A stretch of 64,000 nt of DNA from an uncultured Bacteroides sp. (GTDB lineage: Bacteria > Bacteroidota > Bacteroidia > Bacteroidales > Bacteroidaceae): NCBI GenBank assembly GCA_949288585.1, contig CASEKR010000003.1, forward strand, positions 1-64,000, written 5' to 3'. Below are positions 42,128-51,150 of this stretch, piece after piece (position 1 is the stretch's first letter; every line of letters starts with the position of its first letter). The translations under genes and the position numbers were made by a program. Under the pieces are notes generated by a model, which had not been told where the DNA came from, did no database searches, and saw nothing but the letters and a program-made list of their open reading frames with translations.

Positions 42128-43375
42128 TCAAGCACTTTGCAATCTTGCCACATTTGCTTTCTCCAGTTGTTGCTTTGCATATTCCAATGTCACAACAAAA
42201 CTGCCGCACTGTTCTGACGGTATCTCATACATGGCGTCCATCATGATTGTCTCTACAATGGAACGCAAGCCACGGGCACCCAGTTTATATTCGATGGCTT
42301 TGTCTACGACATACTCGTAAACTTCATCCTCGAAGGAGAGTTTCACGTTGTCCATCTCGAACAGTTTGACATATTGCTTGATAATCGAGTTCTTCGGCTC
42401 GGTCAATATGGCACGCAACGCGCGGCGGTCTAATGGCTGCAGATAAGTGAGTACCGGCAAACGGCCTATGATTTCAGGTATCAAGCCAAAAGCCTTCAAA
42501 TCTTGCGGCGCGATGTACTGCATCAGATTGCTCCGGTCAATCGTCGCCGTGTTGCGCACAGCATTGTAACCCACCACGTGGGTATTCAACCGCTGGGCAA
42601 TCTTCTTTTCAATGCCGTCAAAGGCACCGCCGCATATAAATAAGATATTTTTAGTATCGACTGCAATCATCTTCTGCTCCGGATGTTTACGCCCTCCTTG
42701 TGGCGGAACATTGACCACGGAGCCTTCCAACAGTTTCAGCAGTCCTTGCTGCACGCCTTCGCCGCTGACATCGCGAGTGATAGAAGGGTTGTCTCCCTTG
42801 CGGGCAATCTTGTCTATCTCGTCAATAAAGACAATGCCCCGTTCAGCCTCGGCCACGTTGTAGTCAGCCACTTGCAGCAGGCGCGTCAGAATGCTTTCAA
42901 TGTCTTCGCCCACATAGCCGGCTTCGGTCAAGACCGTAGCGTCCACGATGGTGAAAGGCACATGAAGCAGCTTGGCAATAGTGCGCGCCAACAGTGTCTT
43001 GCCCGTCCCGGTGCTTCCCACCATAATGATGTTTGACTTTTCAATCTCCACATCGTCGCCGTTGTCCTTCTGCAACAAACGTTTGTAGTGATTGTAGACC
43101 GATACGGACAAGTAACGTTTGGCATCATCCTGCCCAATGACGTATTGGTCGAGGAAAGTCTTTATCTCCTGCGGCTTGGGAAGTTCTGCCAGATTCAGGC
43201 TGGGCATACCGCCCGCCTTGTTTTTCCACAACGCCTCTTGGGCTATCTCGTAGGCCTGCACAGCGCAGGAATCACAGATATAGCCATTCATGCCCGTGAT
43301 AAGGAAACCAACTTCGTCCTCCGACCGTCCGCAGAAACTACACCTATTCTTATGTCTCTTTGTATCTACTGCCAT
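42128..43375 (-). CDS. clpX: ClpX ATPase subunit of the ClpXP protease
   Basis: A 415-residue AAA+ unfoldase that delivers proteins to ClpP. The N-terminal zinc-binding domain uses C12, C15, C34 and C37 (CSFCGR and YICDSC). Walker A is GSTGTGKT, Walker [15 protein letters not shown], and the ClpP-docking IGF-type loop region and sensor motifs ([11 protein letters not shown]) are present. It lies 12 bases downstream of clpP and is surely co-transcribed with it. Confidence 0.97.
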   Translation of the reverse strand: MAVDTKRHKNRCSFCGRSEDEVGFLITGMNGYICDSCAVQAYEIAQEALWKNKAGGMPSLNLAELPKPQEIKTFLDQYVIGQDDAKRYLSVSVYNHYKRLLQKDNGDDVEIEKSNIIMVGSTGTGKTLLARTIAKLLHVPFTIVDATVLTEAGYVGEDIESILTRLLQVADYNVAEAERGIVFIDEIDKIARKGDNPSITRDVSGEGVQQGLLKLLEGSVVNVPPQGGRKHPEQKMIAVDTKNILFICGGAFDGIEKKIAQRLNTHVVGYNAVRNTATIDRSNLMQYIAPQDLKAFGLIPEIIGRLPVLTYLQPLDRRALRAILTEPKNSIIKQYVKLFEMDNVKLSFEDEVYEYVVDKAIEYKLGARGLRSIVETIMMDAMYEIPSEQCGSFVVTLEYAKQQLEKANVARLQSA

Positions 43376-43387
43376 ATATACATCTTA

Positions 43388-44050
43388 TTATTTCTTAACC
43401 AGCACTTCATCCACCATACCATATTCCTTAGCCTCTTGGGCGGTCATCCAATAGTCGCGGTCGGAATCGGCCCACACTTTTTCATACGACGTATGCGAAT
43501 GGTCGGCAATGATGGTATAGAGTTCTTTCTTGATTTTCTGAATCTCGCGTGCTGTAATCTCAATGTCCGATGCCTGACCTTGCGCGCCTCCCAACGGTTG
43601 GTGTATCATGACGCGTGAGTGCGGCAGTGCCGAACGCTTCCCTTGGGCACCGGCCACAAGCAAGACTGCAGCCATGCTGGCAGCCATCCCAGTACAAATG
43701 GTGGCTACGTCGCTGCTGATGAACTGCATGGTGTCATAAATGCCAAGGCCTGCGTAGACCGAGCCACCCGGCGAGTTGATATAGATGGAAATGTCCTTGC
43801 CCGGGTCTACCGAGTCGAGATAGAGCAACTGTGCCTGCAAAGTATTGGCCGTGTAGTCGTCTATCTGGGTACCCAAAAAGATGATGCGGTCCATCATCAG
43901 GCGGGAGAACACGTCCAGTTGCGTCACATTGAGTTGACGTTCTTCCAAGATATAAGGATTGAGATAGCCTGCCTGGGACTTGATGACATCATCCAATACC
44001 AAACTGTTCATCCCCAAATGCTTAGTTGCATATTTCCTAAAATCGTCCAT
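43388..44050 (-). CDS. clpP: ClpP ATP-dependent serine protease
   Basis: A 220-residue protease subunit starting MDDFRKYATKHLGM; a start 8 codons upstream is possible but the MDDF start matches the family. The catalytic triad is S125 (GMAASMA), H150 (MIHQPLGG) and D199 (DRDYWM). The oligomer-forming handle region (QASDIEITAREIQKIKKEL) is intact. It degrades proteins unfolded by ClpX, encoded next. A terminator separates it from tig upstream, so expression may depend partly on read-through. Confidence 0.96.
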   Translation of the reverse strand: MDDFRKYATKHLGMNSLVLDDVIKSQAGYLNPYILEERQLNVTQLDVFSRLMMDRIIFLGTQIDDYTANTLQAQLLYLDSVDPGKDISIYINSPGGSVYAGLGIYDTMQFISSDVATICTGMAASMAAVLLVAGAQGKRSALPHSRVMIHQPLGGAQGQASDIEITAREIQKIKKELYTIIADHSHTSYEKVWADSDRDYWMTAQEAKEYGMVDEVLVKK

Positions 44051-44166
44051 ATTATTCTTATTAGTTAATATCATTCAAAACCAATGAACCAAAAGGATTG
44101 CAAAGAGACAAAAAATAAACAGTATTTGCAAGAAAGTAGTGCATATTTTCTGCATCTTCGCATAAA

Positions 44167-44201
44167 AAAATGTAGAGCCGACAGGTCGTGCCCTACATTT
44201 T
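44167..44201 (-). terminator. Terminator between tig and clpP
   Basis: A 9-bp stem (AAAATGTAG, 44167-44175, with 44193-44201) and a 17-base loop are followed on the minus strand by a T-run. It lies 36 bases after the tig stop. Confidence 0.75.
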
Positions 44202-44236
44202 CAGTTATGAAAAATGAGTATGATAAGTCCGTTGGC

Positions 44237-45592
44237 TTATTCAAACATCTTGTTGAAATCGGCTGCAGAAATCGGTTTGCGCTCCAACGTCACTTGTTCC
44301 TTCAGAGCGTTGGCCAGTTTTGCCTCAATGGCCCGATTGGCCAAACCTTCCACGCTTTCCTGCTTCTTCAGCATCTCTTTCGCATAGTTTTCCAGCAGTT
44401 CTTCGGGCACGTTCAACATGCCATACTGGGCGAACTGTGCGCGGGTAGCTTCCTTGGCCATGGCTGAAATGTCCTCACGTTCAATCTTGATGCCGTTAGC
44501 CCGAACAAGTTGTTCACGGATGAGGTGCCAGGTGAGTTCTTCGATGGACTTGTCGTAGTTGTCTTCCACAAACTGCTCTCCTTTATCTTGGTTGTTCTGC
44601 AGCATGATGCGTTTCAGCAACTTATCGGGAAACTCGAGCTTGCCGACTTTATCCATCAGATACTTACGCACGTCAAGCAGGAACTTGTAGTCGCTGTCTG
44701 CCACGAACTGGCGCGCAATGGCGTCTTTCACTTTAGCGCGGAACTCTTCTTCGGTCTTCACCACGTCCTTGCCGAACACTTGGTCGAAGATTTCTTGGGT
44801 CAACTCGCCCGGAACGAAACGGGTAATTTCATTTACCTGAAAGCTGAAGTCGGACTTCATCTCGGCAGCCGTTTCCTTGTCGGTCTTCAGCAACGAAGCC
44901 AGTTCGGCTGCATTGCCATCCCAAGCAGTATGAGGATTGAACACCAGCACGTCGTTCACCTTAGCATTGGCAAAGATGGCTTTCTGTCCGTCATTCTTCA
45001 TATATGCGGGCATCATGACGGTATCTTCCAACTGGATGCCGCCTTCCTTGGTATTGCCGTTTTCGTCCAGTTCAGCCAACAAGCCTTTCAGCATGTCATT
45101 GTCGGCATAGGTATCTACCTTCTCGTACTTGCCATTGCGCTGGGCATACATCTTCACTTGGCTGTCCACCATCTCGTCGGTCACGTCAATATCGTAGTAA
45201 TCTACTTTGTCGTCCTTTGACAGTTCTGCTTTGAAGTCGGGAGCCAAGGCCACGTCAAACACGAAGTCGAAATCTTCTTGCGTGTCAAAGTCTATCTTCT
45301 CCTGGCATTCTACGTTGGGAAGAGGCTCGCCCAATACGTGCAGGTGGTTTTCTTCTATATATTTAGACACCGCATCGGAAAGCAGTTTGTTCACTTCCTC
45401 TACCAATACTGTTTTGCCATACATTTTCTTGACCAATCCGGCAGGCACCATGCCTTTGCGGAAACCGGGCATTTGTATTTTATGACGGAGTTCCTTAAGC
45501 GATTTGTCTACTTTCTCCTGGTAATCGGCTTTTCCAAGCTTTACAGTAAGCAACGCGCTTACTTTGTCGATGTTTTCTAATGAAACGTTCAT
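44237..45592 (-). CDS. tig: Trigger factor, ribosome-bound chaperone
   Basis: A 451-residue chaperone that meets nascent chains at the ribosome exit. The N-terminal ribosome-binding domain has the conserved PGFRKGMVPAGLVKKMYG (the GFRxGxxP signature). A middle FKBP-like domain is recognisable but divergent (QLEDTVMMPAYMKNDGQKA, then an insertion). The long helical C-terminal domain includes VADSDYKFLLDVRKYLMDKV. It heads the tig-clpP-clpX-recQ order common in Bacteroides. Confidence 0.93.
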   Translation of the reverse strand: MNVSLENIDKVSALLTVKLGKADYQEKVDKSLKELRHKIQMPGFRKGMVPAGLVKKMYGKTVLVEEVNKLLSDAVSKYIEENHLHVLGEPLPNVECQEKIDFDTQEDFDFVFDVALAPDFKAELSKDDKVDYYDIDVTDEMVDSQVKMYAQRNGKYEKVDTYADNDMLKGLLAELDENGNTKEGGIQLEDTVMMPAYMKNDGQKAIFANAKVNDVLVFNPHTAWDGNAAELASLLKTDKETAAEMKSDFSFQVNEITRFVPGELTQEIFDQVFGKDVVKTEEEFRAKVKDAIARQFVADSDYKFLLDVRKYLMDKVGKLEFPDKLLKRIMLQNNQDKGEQFVEDNYDKSIEELTWHLIREQLVRANGIKIEREDISAMAKEATRAQFAQYGMLNVPEELLENYAKEMLKKQESVEGLANRAIEAKLANALKEQVTLERKPISAADFNKMFE

Positions 45593-45642
45593 TCTGACGA
45601 TTATTTATTGTTTATTACTATTTGTTTCTACAAAAGAGCGTG

Positions 45643-45650
45643 CAAAATTA
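45643..45650 (-). promoter_or_regulatory. -7 box of tig
   Basis: On the minus strand this reads TAATTTTG, 50 bases upstream of the tig start. The 300-base gap between tig and lptB otherwise holds only the inverted-repeat element described at 45706-45836. Confidence 0.55.
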
Positions 45651-45705
45651 GCGTTAATCTTTTAATTATCAAAAAAGAATCCGCAAAAAACAACAGGCGT
45701 AACTG

Positions 45706-45836
45706 AGAGCCTGTTTAAAAATGGCTATTTCTGTCATGTTGAACGGAGTGAAACATCTCCTGAATACTACTCTTGCATAGGGAGATTCTTCACTTCGTTC
45801 AGAATGACAGAGACAATGAAAATTTAAACAGGCTCT
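45706..45836. repeat. 131-bp inverted-repeat (MITE/REP-like) element
   Basis: The ends form a perfect 14-bp inverted repeat (AGAGCCTGTTTAAA, 45706-45719, with 45823-45836). Inside, TGTCATGTTGAACGGAGTGA and its imperfect complement (TCACTT/CGTTCAGAATGACA, near 45789-45810) form a second stem. The inner motif GTCATnnTGAACGnAGTGAA is a widespread short interspersed repeat in Bacteroidota. There is no coding capacity. It sits between tig and lptB, both minus strand. Confidence 0.75.
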
Positions 45837-45893
45837 GAAAGGGCGATAGAAAACTTCCGGAACATGGAATTTCTTCCCATCGACAAAACGGGG

Positions 45894-46652
45894 TCACACC
45901 ATGAAGTCCTTACGGCGCAGCACGAAGCTGTTGCTCAGATACTTTTCGCGCACCACCTGATTGGCAGCTAGTTCTTCGGGCGTGCCCTGGAAGAGGATTT
46001 TCCCTTCGAACAACAGGTAAGCACGGTCGGTGATGCTGAGTGTCTCCTGCACGTTGTGGTCAGTGATAAGGATGCCAATGTTCTTATCCTTCAGTTTCCA
46101 GACAATCTGCTGGATATCCTCCACGGCGATAGGGTCGACGCCGGCAAACGGCTCATCCAGCATGATGAACTTGGGGTCGATGGCCAGGCAGCGGGCAATC
46201 TCGGTGCGGCGACGTTCGCCTCCGGAAAGCTGGTTACCCTTATTCTTGCGTACCTTTTGGATACGAAACTCCGAAAGAAGGCTTTCCAACTTTTCCTTGC
46301 GGTAGGAGAGCGGCTTTCCGGTCATTTCGAGCACGGACATGATATTGTCCTCGACGCTCATCTGGCGGAAGACAGAGGCCTCCTGCGCCAAGTATCCGAT
46401 GCCGGCCTGGGCACGCTTGTAGACGGGATATTTCGTAATATCCAAGTCATTGAGGAAGATGCGCCCTTCGTTAGGGGTAATAAGACCGACGGTCATGTAG
46501 AAAGAAGTCGTCTTACCGGCGCCGTTCGGCCCGAGCAAACCAACGATTTCCCCTTGCTTCACATCAATAGACACATGGCTGACGACCGTGCGCTTGCCGT
46601 ATTTTTTCACCAAATCTTCCGTGCGGAGCACCATTCTGTTGTCTTCTTCCAT
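45894..46652 (-). CDS. lptB: LPS export ABC transporter ATP-binding protein
   Basis: A 252-residue ATPase of the Lpt machine that extracts lipopolysaccharide from the inner membrane. The start at 46652 ([21 protein letters not shown]) is chosen over a longer frame that would run through the promoter. Walker A is GPNGAGKTT (41-49), the signature [16 protein letters not shown] and Walker [21 protein letters not shown]. The [11 protein letters not shown] stretch is typical of LptB. It is read divergently from mlaE. Confidence 0.95.
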   Translation of the reverse strand: MEEDNRMVLRTEDLVKKYGKRTVVSHVSIDVKQGEIVGLLGPNGAGKTTSFYMTVGLITPNEGRIFLNDLDITKYPVYKRAQAGIGYLAQEASVFRQMSVEDNIMSVLEMTGKPLSYRKEKLESLLSEFRIQKVRKNKGNQLSGGERRRTEIARCLAIDPKFIMLDEPFAGVDPIAVEDIQQIVWKLKDKNIGILITDHNVQETLSITDRAYLLFEGKILFQGTPEELAANQVVREKYLSNSFVLRRKDFMV

Positions 46653-46697
46653 ATTTAATCTTTCTAAATCTCTGTCCTGTTGTGGCAAAAGCGGGGG

Positions 46698-46705
46698 CAA
46701 ATGTA
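46698..46705 (-). promoter_or_regulatory. -7 box of lptB
   Basis: On the minus strand this reads TACATTTG, 45 bases upstream of the lptB start and 22 bases away from the opposing mlaE -7 box. Confidence 0.6.
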
Positions 46706-46727
46706 GCAATAATAAGCCGAAAAGCCG

Positions 46728-46735
46728 TACATTTG
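46728..46735 (+). promoter_or_regulatory. -7 box of mlaE
   Basis: TACATTTG, identical to the lptB box on the other strand, 18 bases upstream of the mlaE start. The two promoters are back to back, so their upstream polymerase contacts must overlap. Confidence 0.6.
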
Positions 46736-46753
46736 CAAGCAAAATTAAAGTTT

Positions 46754-47494
46754 ATGAACAAAGCACTGAAAACCGTAGGCCGGTACATCATGCTGATGGG
46801 GCGCACATTCACGCGACCCGAACGGATGTACATGTTCTTCCGCCAATACCGCGAAGAACTGTCCAAGCTGGGGGTAGACTCCATAGGCATCGTCTTGCTG
46901 ATATCGTTCTTTATCGGCGCAGTCATCACCATACAAATCAAGTTGAACATCGAAAGTCCCTGGATGCCGCGTTGGACGGTGGGATACGTGACCCGCGAAA
47001 TCATGCTGCTGGAGTTCTCGTCCAGCATCATGTGCCTCATCTTGGCGGGCAAGGTGGGGTCGAACATCGCTTCGGAACTGGGGACGATGCGCGTGACACA
47101 ACAAATCGACGCGCTGGAAATCATGGGCGTCAATTCGGCCAACTACCTGATACTGCCGAAAATCACGGCCATGGTGACGATGATTCCCTTGCTCGTGGTC
47201 TTCAGCATCTTTGCAGGAGTGATAGGCGCCTTCTGCACCTGCTGGTTCGGCGAAATGATGAATGCCGTCGATCTGGAGTACGGCCTGCAATACATGTTCA
47301 TCGAATGGTACGTGTGGATGGGCATCATCAAATCTATCATTTTCGCCTTCATAATCGCCAGCGTGTCGGCCTTCTTCGGCTACACGGTCGAGGGCGGCAG
47401 CATCAATGTGGGCAAAGCCTCGACAGACGCAGTGGTGACCAGCAGCGTGCTCATCTTGTTTGCTGATCTGGTGCTGACGAAACTCTTAAGTTAA
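46754..47494 (+). CDS. mlaE: MlaE-type phospholipid transport permease
   Basis: A 246-residue inner-membrane permease of the MlaE/YrbE family, which moves phospholipid between inner and outer membranes to keep outer-membrane asymmetry. The start at 46754 (MNKALKTVGRYIMLMG) follows the promoter; a longer frame is rejected. About five hydrophobic segments are visible (IGIVLLISFFIGAVITI, IPLLVVFSIFAGVIGAF, IIKSIIFAFIIASVSAFFGY). The family signature GKVGSNIASELGTMRVTQQI and DALEIMGVN are intact. The ATPase gene mlaF follows after a large hairpin. Confidence 0.93.
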   Translation: MNKALKTVGRYIMLMGRTFTRPERMYMFFRQYREELSKLGVDSIGIVLLISFFIGAVITIQIKLNIESPWMPRWTVGYVTREIMLLEFSSSIMCLILAGKVGSNIASELGTMRVTQQIDALEIMGVNSANYLILPKITAMVTMIPLLVVFSIFAGVIGAFCTCWFGEMMNAVDLEYGLQYMFIEWYVWMGIIKSIIFAFIIASVSAFFGYTVEGGSINVGKASTDAVVTSSVLILFADLVLTKLLS

Positions 47495-47580
47495 ATGAAG
47501 AATGAAGAATTAAGAAAGAAGGTTTCCGCACATCTGCGGAGGCATCCCCTTCTTAGTTCTTCATTCTCAATTCTTCATTT
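47493..47580. repeat. 88-bp imperfect inverted repeat between mlaE and mlaF
   Basis: Outer arms AAATGAAGAA (47493-47502) and TTCTTCATTT (47571-47580) are perfect. The middle arms match imperfectly, and a perfect TCCGCA/TGCGGA hairpin (47525-47540) caps the structure. The element overlaps the mlaE stop codon and leaves 11 bases before mlaF. It could form a long mRNA hairpin that adjusts the ratio of the two products. Confidence 0.7.
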
Positions 47581-47591
47581 TATATTATAAT

Positions 47592-48362
47592 ATGATTGAA
47601 CTGAAAGGACTATGCAAGTCGTTTGAAGACAAAGCAGTGCTGACGGACATCAACGCCGTCTTCGAGAACGGAAAGACTAACCTCATCATCGGACAGAGCG
47701 GCTCGGGAAAGACGGTGCTGATGAAGTGCATCGTAGGCTTGCTGACGCCGGAACGGGGCGAACTGTTGTATGACGGGCGCAACTTCCTGGCGATGGGCAA
47801 GAAGGAGAAGAAGGCGTTGCGCCGCGAGATGGGGATGCTGTTCCAAAGCGCGGCGTTGTTTGACTCGATGACAGTGATGGACAACGTGATGTTCCCGCTG
47901 AACATGTTCTCCAACGACACGCTACGCGACCGCCAACGCCGTGCCCAATTCTGCCTGGACCGTGTAAACCTGACGGATGCAGGCAACAAATATCCGGGCG
48001 AGATAAGCGGCGGCATGCAAAAACGCGCGGCCATCGCGCGGGCCATTGCCCTAAACCCGCAATACCTCTTCTGCGACGAGCCCAACTCGGGTCTTGACCC
48101 CAAGACATCGCTGGTCATTGACGCGCTCATCCAGGACATCACGCGGGAGTATAACATGACGACCCTCATCAACACACACGACATGAACTCGGTGATGGGC
48201 ATCGGCGAGAAGATCATCTTCATCCACCAAGGCCGCAAGGCCTGGGAGGGGACGAAAGACGACATCTACACGTCCACCAACCAGACCTTGAACAACTTTA
48301 TCTTCGCCTCCGACCTCTTCAAGAAAGTGAAGGAAGTGGAATTGCAGGGTCTTGAAGGATAA
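47592..48362 (+). CDS. mlaF: MlaF-type ABC transporter ATP-binding protein
   Basis: A 256-residue ATPase that powers the MlaE permease. Walker A is GQSGSGKT (about 36-43), the signature ISGGMQKRAAIARAIAL and Walker B LFCDEPNSGLDPKTS, with the switch histidine in INTHDMNSV. The DEPNSGLDP wording is typical of the Mla/Mce-associated ATPases. It ends two bases from the stop of the convergent GH9 gene. Confidence 0.93.
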   Translation: MIELKGLCKSFEDKAVLTDINAVFENGKTNLIIGQSGSGKTVLMKCIVGLLTPERGELLYDGRNFLAMGKKEKKALRREMGMLFQSAALFDSMTVMDNVMFPLNMFSNDTLRDRQRRAQFCLDRVNLTDAGNKYPGEISGGMQKRAAIARAIALNPQYLFCDEPNSGLDPKTSLVIDALIQDITREYNMTTLINTHDMNSVMGIGEKIIFIHQGRKAWEGTKDDIYTSTNQTLNNFIFASDLFKKVKEVELQGLEG

Positions 48363-48364
48363 AC

Positions 48365-50686
48365 TCAAGGCCGCCGCGCCAGCCCCATCAGATAACCATA
48401 CAGAGCCATCTTGCCACGCATGGTCTGGCGCGGCGTGAACTCGCCATTGGCCCACACGTAGCGGCAGTTGAAGTAAGCCTCCTGATGGGGCCAGCCGCCC
48501 GACTTCCATTCCGGGTAGCCCCGCTCTACAAACCATTGCGGGTCGCTGCCCAGGCTTTTGTTCCAAGTATCCAGATTGTTGTAAGGCGTATGCCCGGGAT
48601 GCAGCCCGGGCGTACCGTCGTTGCGTCCGGTAGTGTAACAGTTATCTATGCAACGCTGCCCCAGCCCCGTCATTTCCACGCGATTGCTGGGATTGCGTCC
48701 CAAGCCCCAGTCGGCTTCCAGCAGCATGGCCTTTTCGAAAAGTTTCTTCTCGTTCTCTTTCGCCGAAGCGAAATGAGCCAGGATGACCAAGTGGAGGTTC
48801 TGCGCGGTCTGCCAATAGTTGTTGTCGGCCGAGCGGCGAGAAGGACGCTCACAGATGTGGGCCACGTGTTTCCGCATGGCCTGCTCCTTGACCGCAACCA
48901 CCAAGGCTTCATGCAGTTGCGGGTAGTGGCGGGCGCGGGGCGTACCCAGGTAGGCAGCGGTTCCCCAAAGTTGGCATCCCCGGCTGGCGTCCACCACCAG
49001 CGGCTTGCCGTCCTCCATCAAGCACTCTTCGGCCATCAGGTCTTCCCACTTCTTTTCTCCGGTCACATTATATAAGAAGGCTGCCGCCATCTGCTTGAAG
49101 TCGCGCCCGCGCATGCTGCAGTCGCCTATGTCCTGAAGGTCGTCCAACTGGAGGCCAGGCTGACGGGCAGCAAACTCGAAGGCTTTGACAGCCTCTGCCG
49201 CATAATGCGCCTCCAGTTCCTTGTGTCCGGAAAGACGGAAGCAGTCGGCCATCATGGCACAGTTAGCTGCATTAGCCCAGGCCGCCATGGTCGTAGCCCC
49301 GGCCTGGAACATGACGGTATGCTCGGCCGAAGGGTTAGTCAGCCCGTGGCAATAGGCTTCGCCGTCGCGCAGGCTCAGCCAGAAATCCACCTCGTTGCGC
49401 GCTTCGTCCAAAATGTCAGGGATTCCGTTCCCGCTCTCCCCTATTTGCAGGTTGTCGTCGTCCAGCCTGCCGCCGGACAGGAAATAAGGTAGCAACATGT
49501 CATAGATGTTGCTGACATGAGCCAGGTGGCGATCCCAGTCAAAAGCGTCGCTATGCCCGCCGCGCGCCACCGTGTTGACGGGATTGCCCGGCAAGCGGTG
49601 CTGCCAGAACATCGACTTCAGCGCCGGTTTGAAGTGGGGTTCGTCCCAAATGTCTCCTTTATACTGCTTCCACTCGGGATGCCACGGTTGCAGGTCGGTC
49701 AGGTAGATGGTAAAGCCCTTAGGGTCTTCCTCTGGGATGAACAAGGGGCGGCGCGGCACAGGATGCAGGTCCGGGCGGTCTTCACCCAAACGCATGTAGT
49801 AATAGCCGCGCACTTGAGTCTTGTAAGGCTCGAAATAGACGTTTTCCTTGATGTCGAAGTCTATGCTGCACCCCACGTCTTGTACCACGAGGCGGTAGCG
49901 GCCGGGGGCGACGGCCGAGGAGAAATCGATGTTCCACACATCGGACCCCGTCAGGTTCCGCCCCAAGGCCTCGGCCTGCGTCCGGCAACTTTTCCAGAAA
50001 GCCACCTTGCCGACCCGTCGCTTGCGCCCGGTCTCCACATTATACAGCCACACGGTGTTGCCCTCGAAACTACGGTAGTCGCGCTGTCCCCCGTCGCCCA
50101 GCCAAAGGTAAAGGTCAGCCGCCTTGACAGGGCTGTCTGGGGTATATCCGATGATATTCACATGGACAGCTTCCGACATGCAACGGGTGACGTCGAACGT
50201 AAGCCCCGCCTCGGCCTTGTCGGCGTGCAGGGAGGGATTCAGCTTCACCGTATAGCTGCGCCCTTCGCGCATGGAGAAAGGCAGCTTCAAGAAAATCCAG
50301 TGGTCCAGCTTATAATTGAACTTGGCATCGGTATTCATCACCTTCGACTTGCGATGGACGGCCAACGGCTGCCTCCCTGTCATACCATAACGGGAGTCGT
50401 CGGCCGAGACGACCGTCCACGAAGAAGCCAGCATGGCAAGTTGCGTGTCCAGTTCCTGGCCATAGGCTTTCAGTGTGTCGTCTCCCTCCACCCAATCGTG
50501 GCCCCGGAAGGCGCTGCGCCCCGTCCCGTCGTCGCGATAGAACACTTCGCCGTCGCGGAACAACAACATCAGATAATCTTTGTCCACCACCTTCAGTTCC
50601 ACCAACTTGGTGGCGTACGCCCCGGGCGCCCCCGGCAGCAGGAAGGAGAAACAAATGAACAACAAAAACAAACTTTTTCTTTCCAT
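48365..50686 (-). CDS. GH9 family glycoside hydrolase with N-terminal Ig-like domain
   Basis: A 773-residue secreted enzyme of family 9, expected to cleave beta-1,4-glucan or a related polymer. The start at 50686 (MERKSLFLLFICFSFLLPGA) gives a signal peptide; the 80-residue upstream extension is rejected because it crosses the promoter. An N-terminal immunoglobulin-like (CelD_N type) domain lies at about 170-285 (VHVNIIGYTPDSPVKAADLY). The all-helical catalytic domain holds the conserved Asp pair in GGHSDAFDWD (D380, D383). Near the end, QRCIDNCYTTGRNDGTPGLH and EAYFNCRYVWANGEF resemble the region carrying the family's acid. It stands alone, with no other PUL gene adjacent. Confidence 0.88.
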   Translation of the reverse strand: MERKSLFLLFICFSFLLPGAPGAYATKLVELKVVDKDYLMLLFRDGEVFYRDDGTGRSAFRGHDWVEGDDTLKAYGQELDTQLAMLASSWTVVSADDSRYGMTGRQPLAVHRKSKVMNTDAKFNYKLDHWIFLKLPFSMREGRSYTVKLNPSLHADKAEAGLTFDVTRCMSEAVHVNIIGYTPDSPVKAADLYLWLGDGGQRDYRSFEGNTVWLYNVETGRKRRVGKVAFWKSCRTQAEALGRNLTGSDVWNIDFSSAVAPGRYRLVVQDVGCSIDFDIKENVYFEPYKTQVRGYYYMRLGEDRPDLHPVPRRPLFIPEEDPKGFTIYLTDLQPWHPEWKQYKGDIWDEPHFKPALKSMFWQHRLPGNPVNTVARGGHSDAFDWDRHLAHVSNIYDMLLPYFLSGGRLDDDNLQIGESGNGIPDILDEARNEVDFWLSLRDGEAYCHGLTNPSAEHTVMFQAGATTMAAWANAANCAMMADCFRLSGHKELEAHYAAEAVKAFEFAARQPGLQLDDLQDIGDCSMRGRDFKQMAAAFLYNVTGEKKWEDLMAEECLMEDGKPLVVDASRGCQLWGTAAYLGTPRARHYPQLHEALVVAVKEQAMRKHVAHICERPSRRSADNNYWQTAQNLHLVILAHFASAKENEKKLFEKAMLLEADWGLGRNPSNRVEMTGLGQRCIDNCYTTGRNDGTPGLHPGHTPYNNLDTWNKSLGSDPQWFVERGYPEWKSGGWPHQEAYFNCRYVWANGEFTPRQTMRGKMALYGYLMGLARRP

Positions 50687-50743
50687 GGTGTCTGTCAATA
50701 AAGGATAAAACATAACAAACGGCCACCCGGCAGCCGTCTTCCG

Positions 50744-50751
50744 CAAACATA
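50744..50751 (-). promoter_or_regulatory. -7 box of the GH9 gene
   Basis: On the minus strand this reads TATGTTTG, 57 bases upstream of the GH9 start. Confidence 0.55.
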
Positions 50752-51126
50752 CGAAAAAATCCCGTAAAGGCATGGGCAAATGAAGGAATTTTGATTTATT
50801 CCTCTTAAGGAGCATGAAGAGATGCCCTCCCGCTTTCTTAGTTTTTGGAAGAAAATCAAAGCACATCACCATGCAGATGTCCCGCTTTCTTATCACTCGC
50901 CATTCCCCGTGAAGCATTCCCGCCATTTTCCCTTGTCCGGACTTTTCACAACCGGCATTTCCCCCGCCATCCCGTTTTCTATCGCCCCGTCTTTTTTTTG
51001 CGCACGTCCAGCAAACTTATGAAAATGCCCCCGCAGGAATACCGCAAAGCGAAGAAAGGATAACAAAGTGACACAGAAGCAACAAAGTTTCTCTCCCGAA
51101 ATGCCACATATATCGACATTTTGTCG
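50752..51126. other. Non-coding stretch between GH9 and ptb promoters
   Basis: About 375 bases with no convincing gene; two short frames across it look like chance. It contains an exact 13-base direct repeat, TCCCGCTTTCTTA, at 50828-50840 and 50880-50892 (52 bases apart), each shortly after an AGATG. A T8 tract lies at about 50992. I cannot assign a function. Confidence 0.4.
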
Positions 51127-51134
51127 TATATTTG
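51127..51134 (+). promoter_or_regulatory. -7 box of ptb-buk
   Basis: TATATTTG, 16 bases upstream of the ptb start, so the leader is very short. Confidence 0.6.
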
Positions 51135-51150
51135 CCCAAAATCCAACGCC

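Noticed and set aside
46653-46742. Extended LptB start
   Set aside because: It would overlap both divergent -7 boxes; [14 protein letters not shown] at 46652 matches the family.
50687-50926. 80-residue extension of the GH9 protein
   Set aside because: It crosses the predicted -7 box, and the signal peptide starts at 50686.
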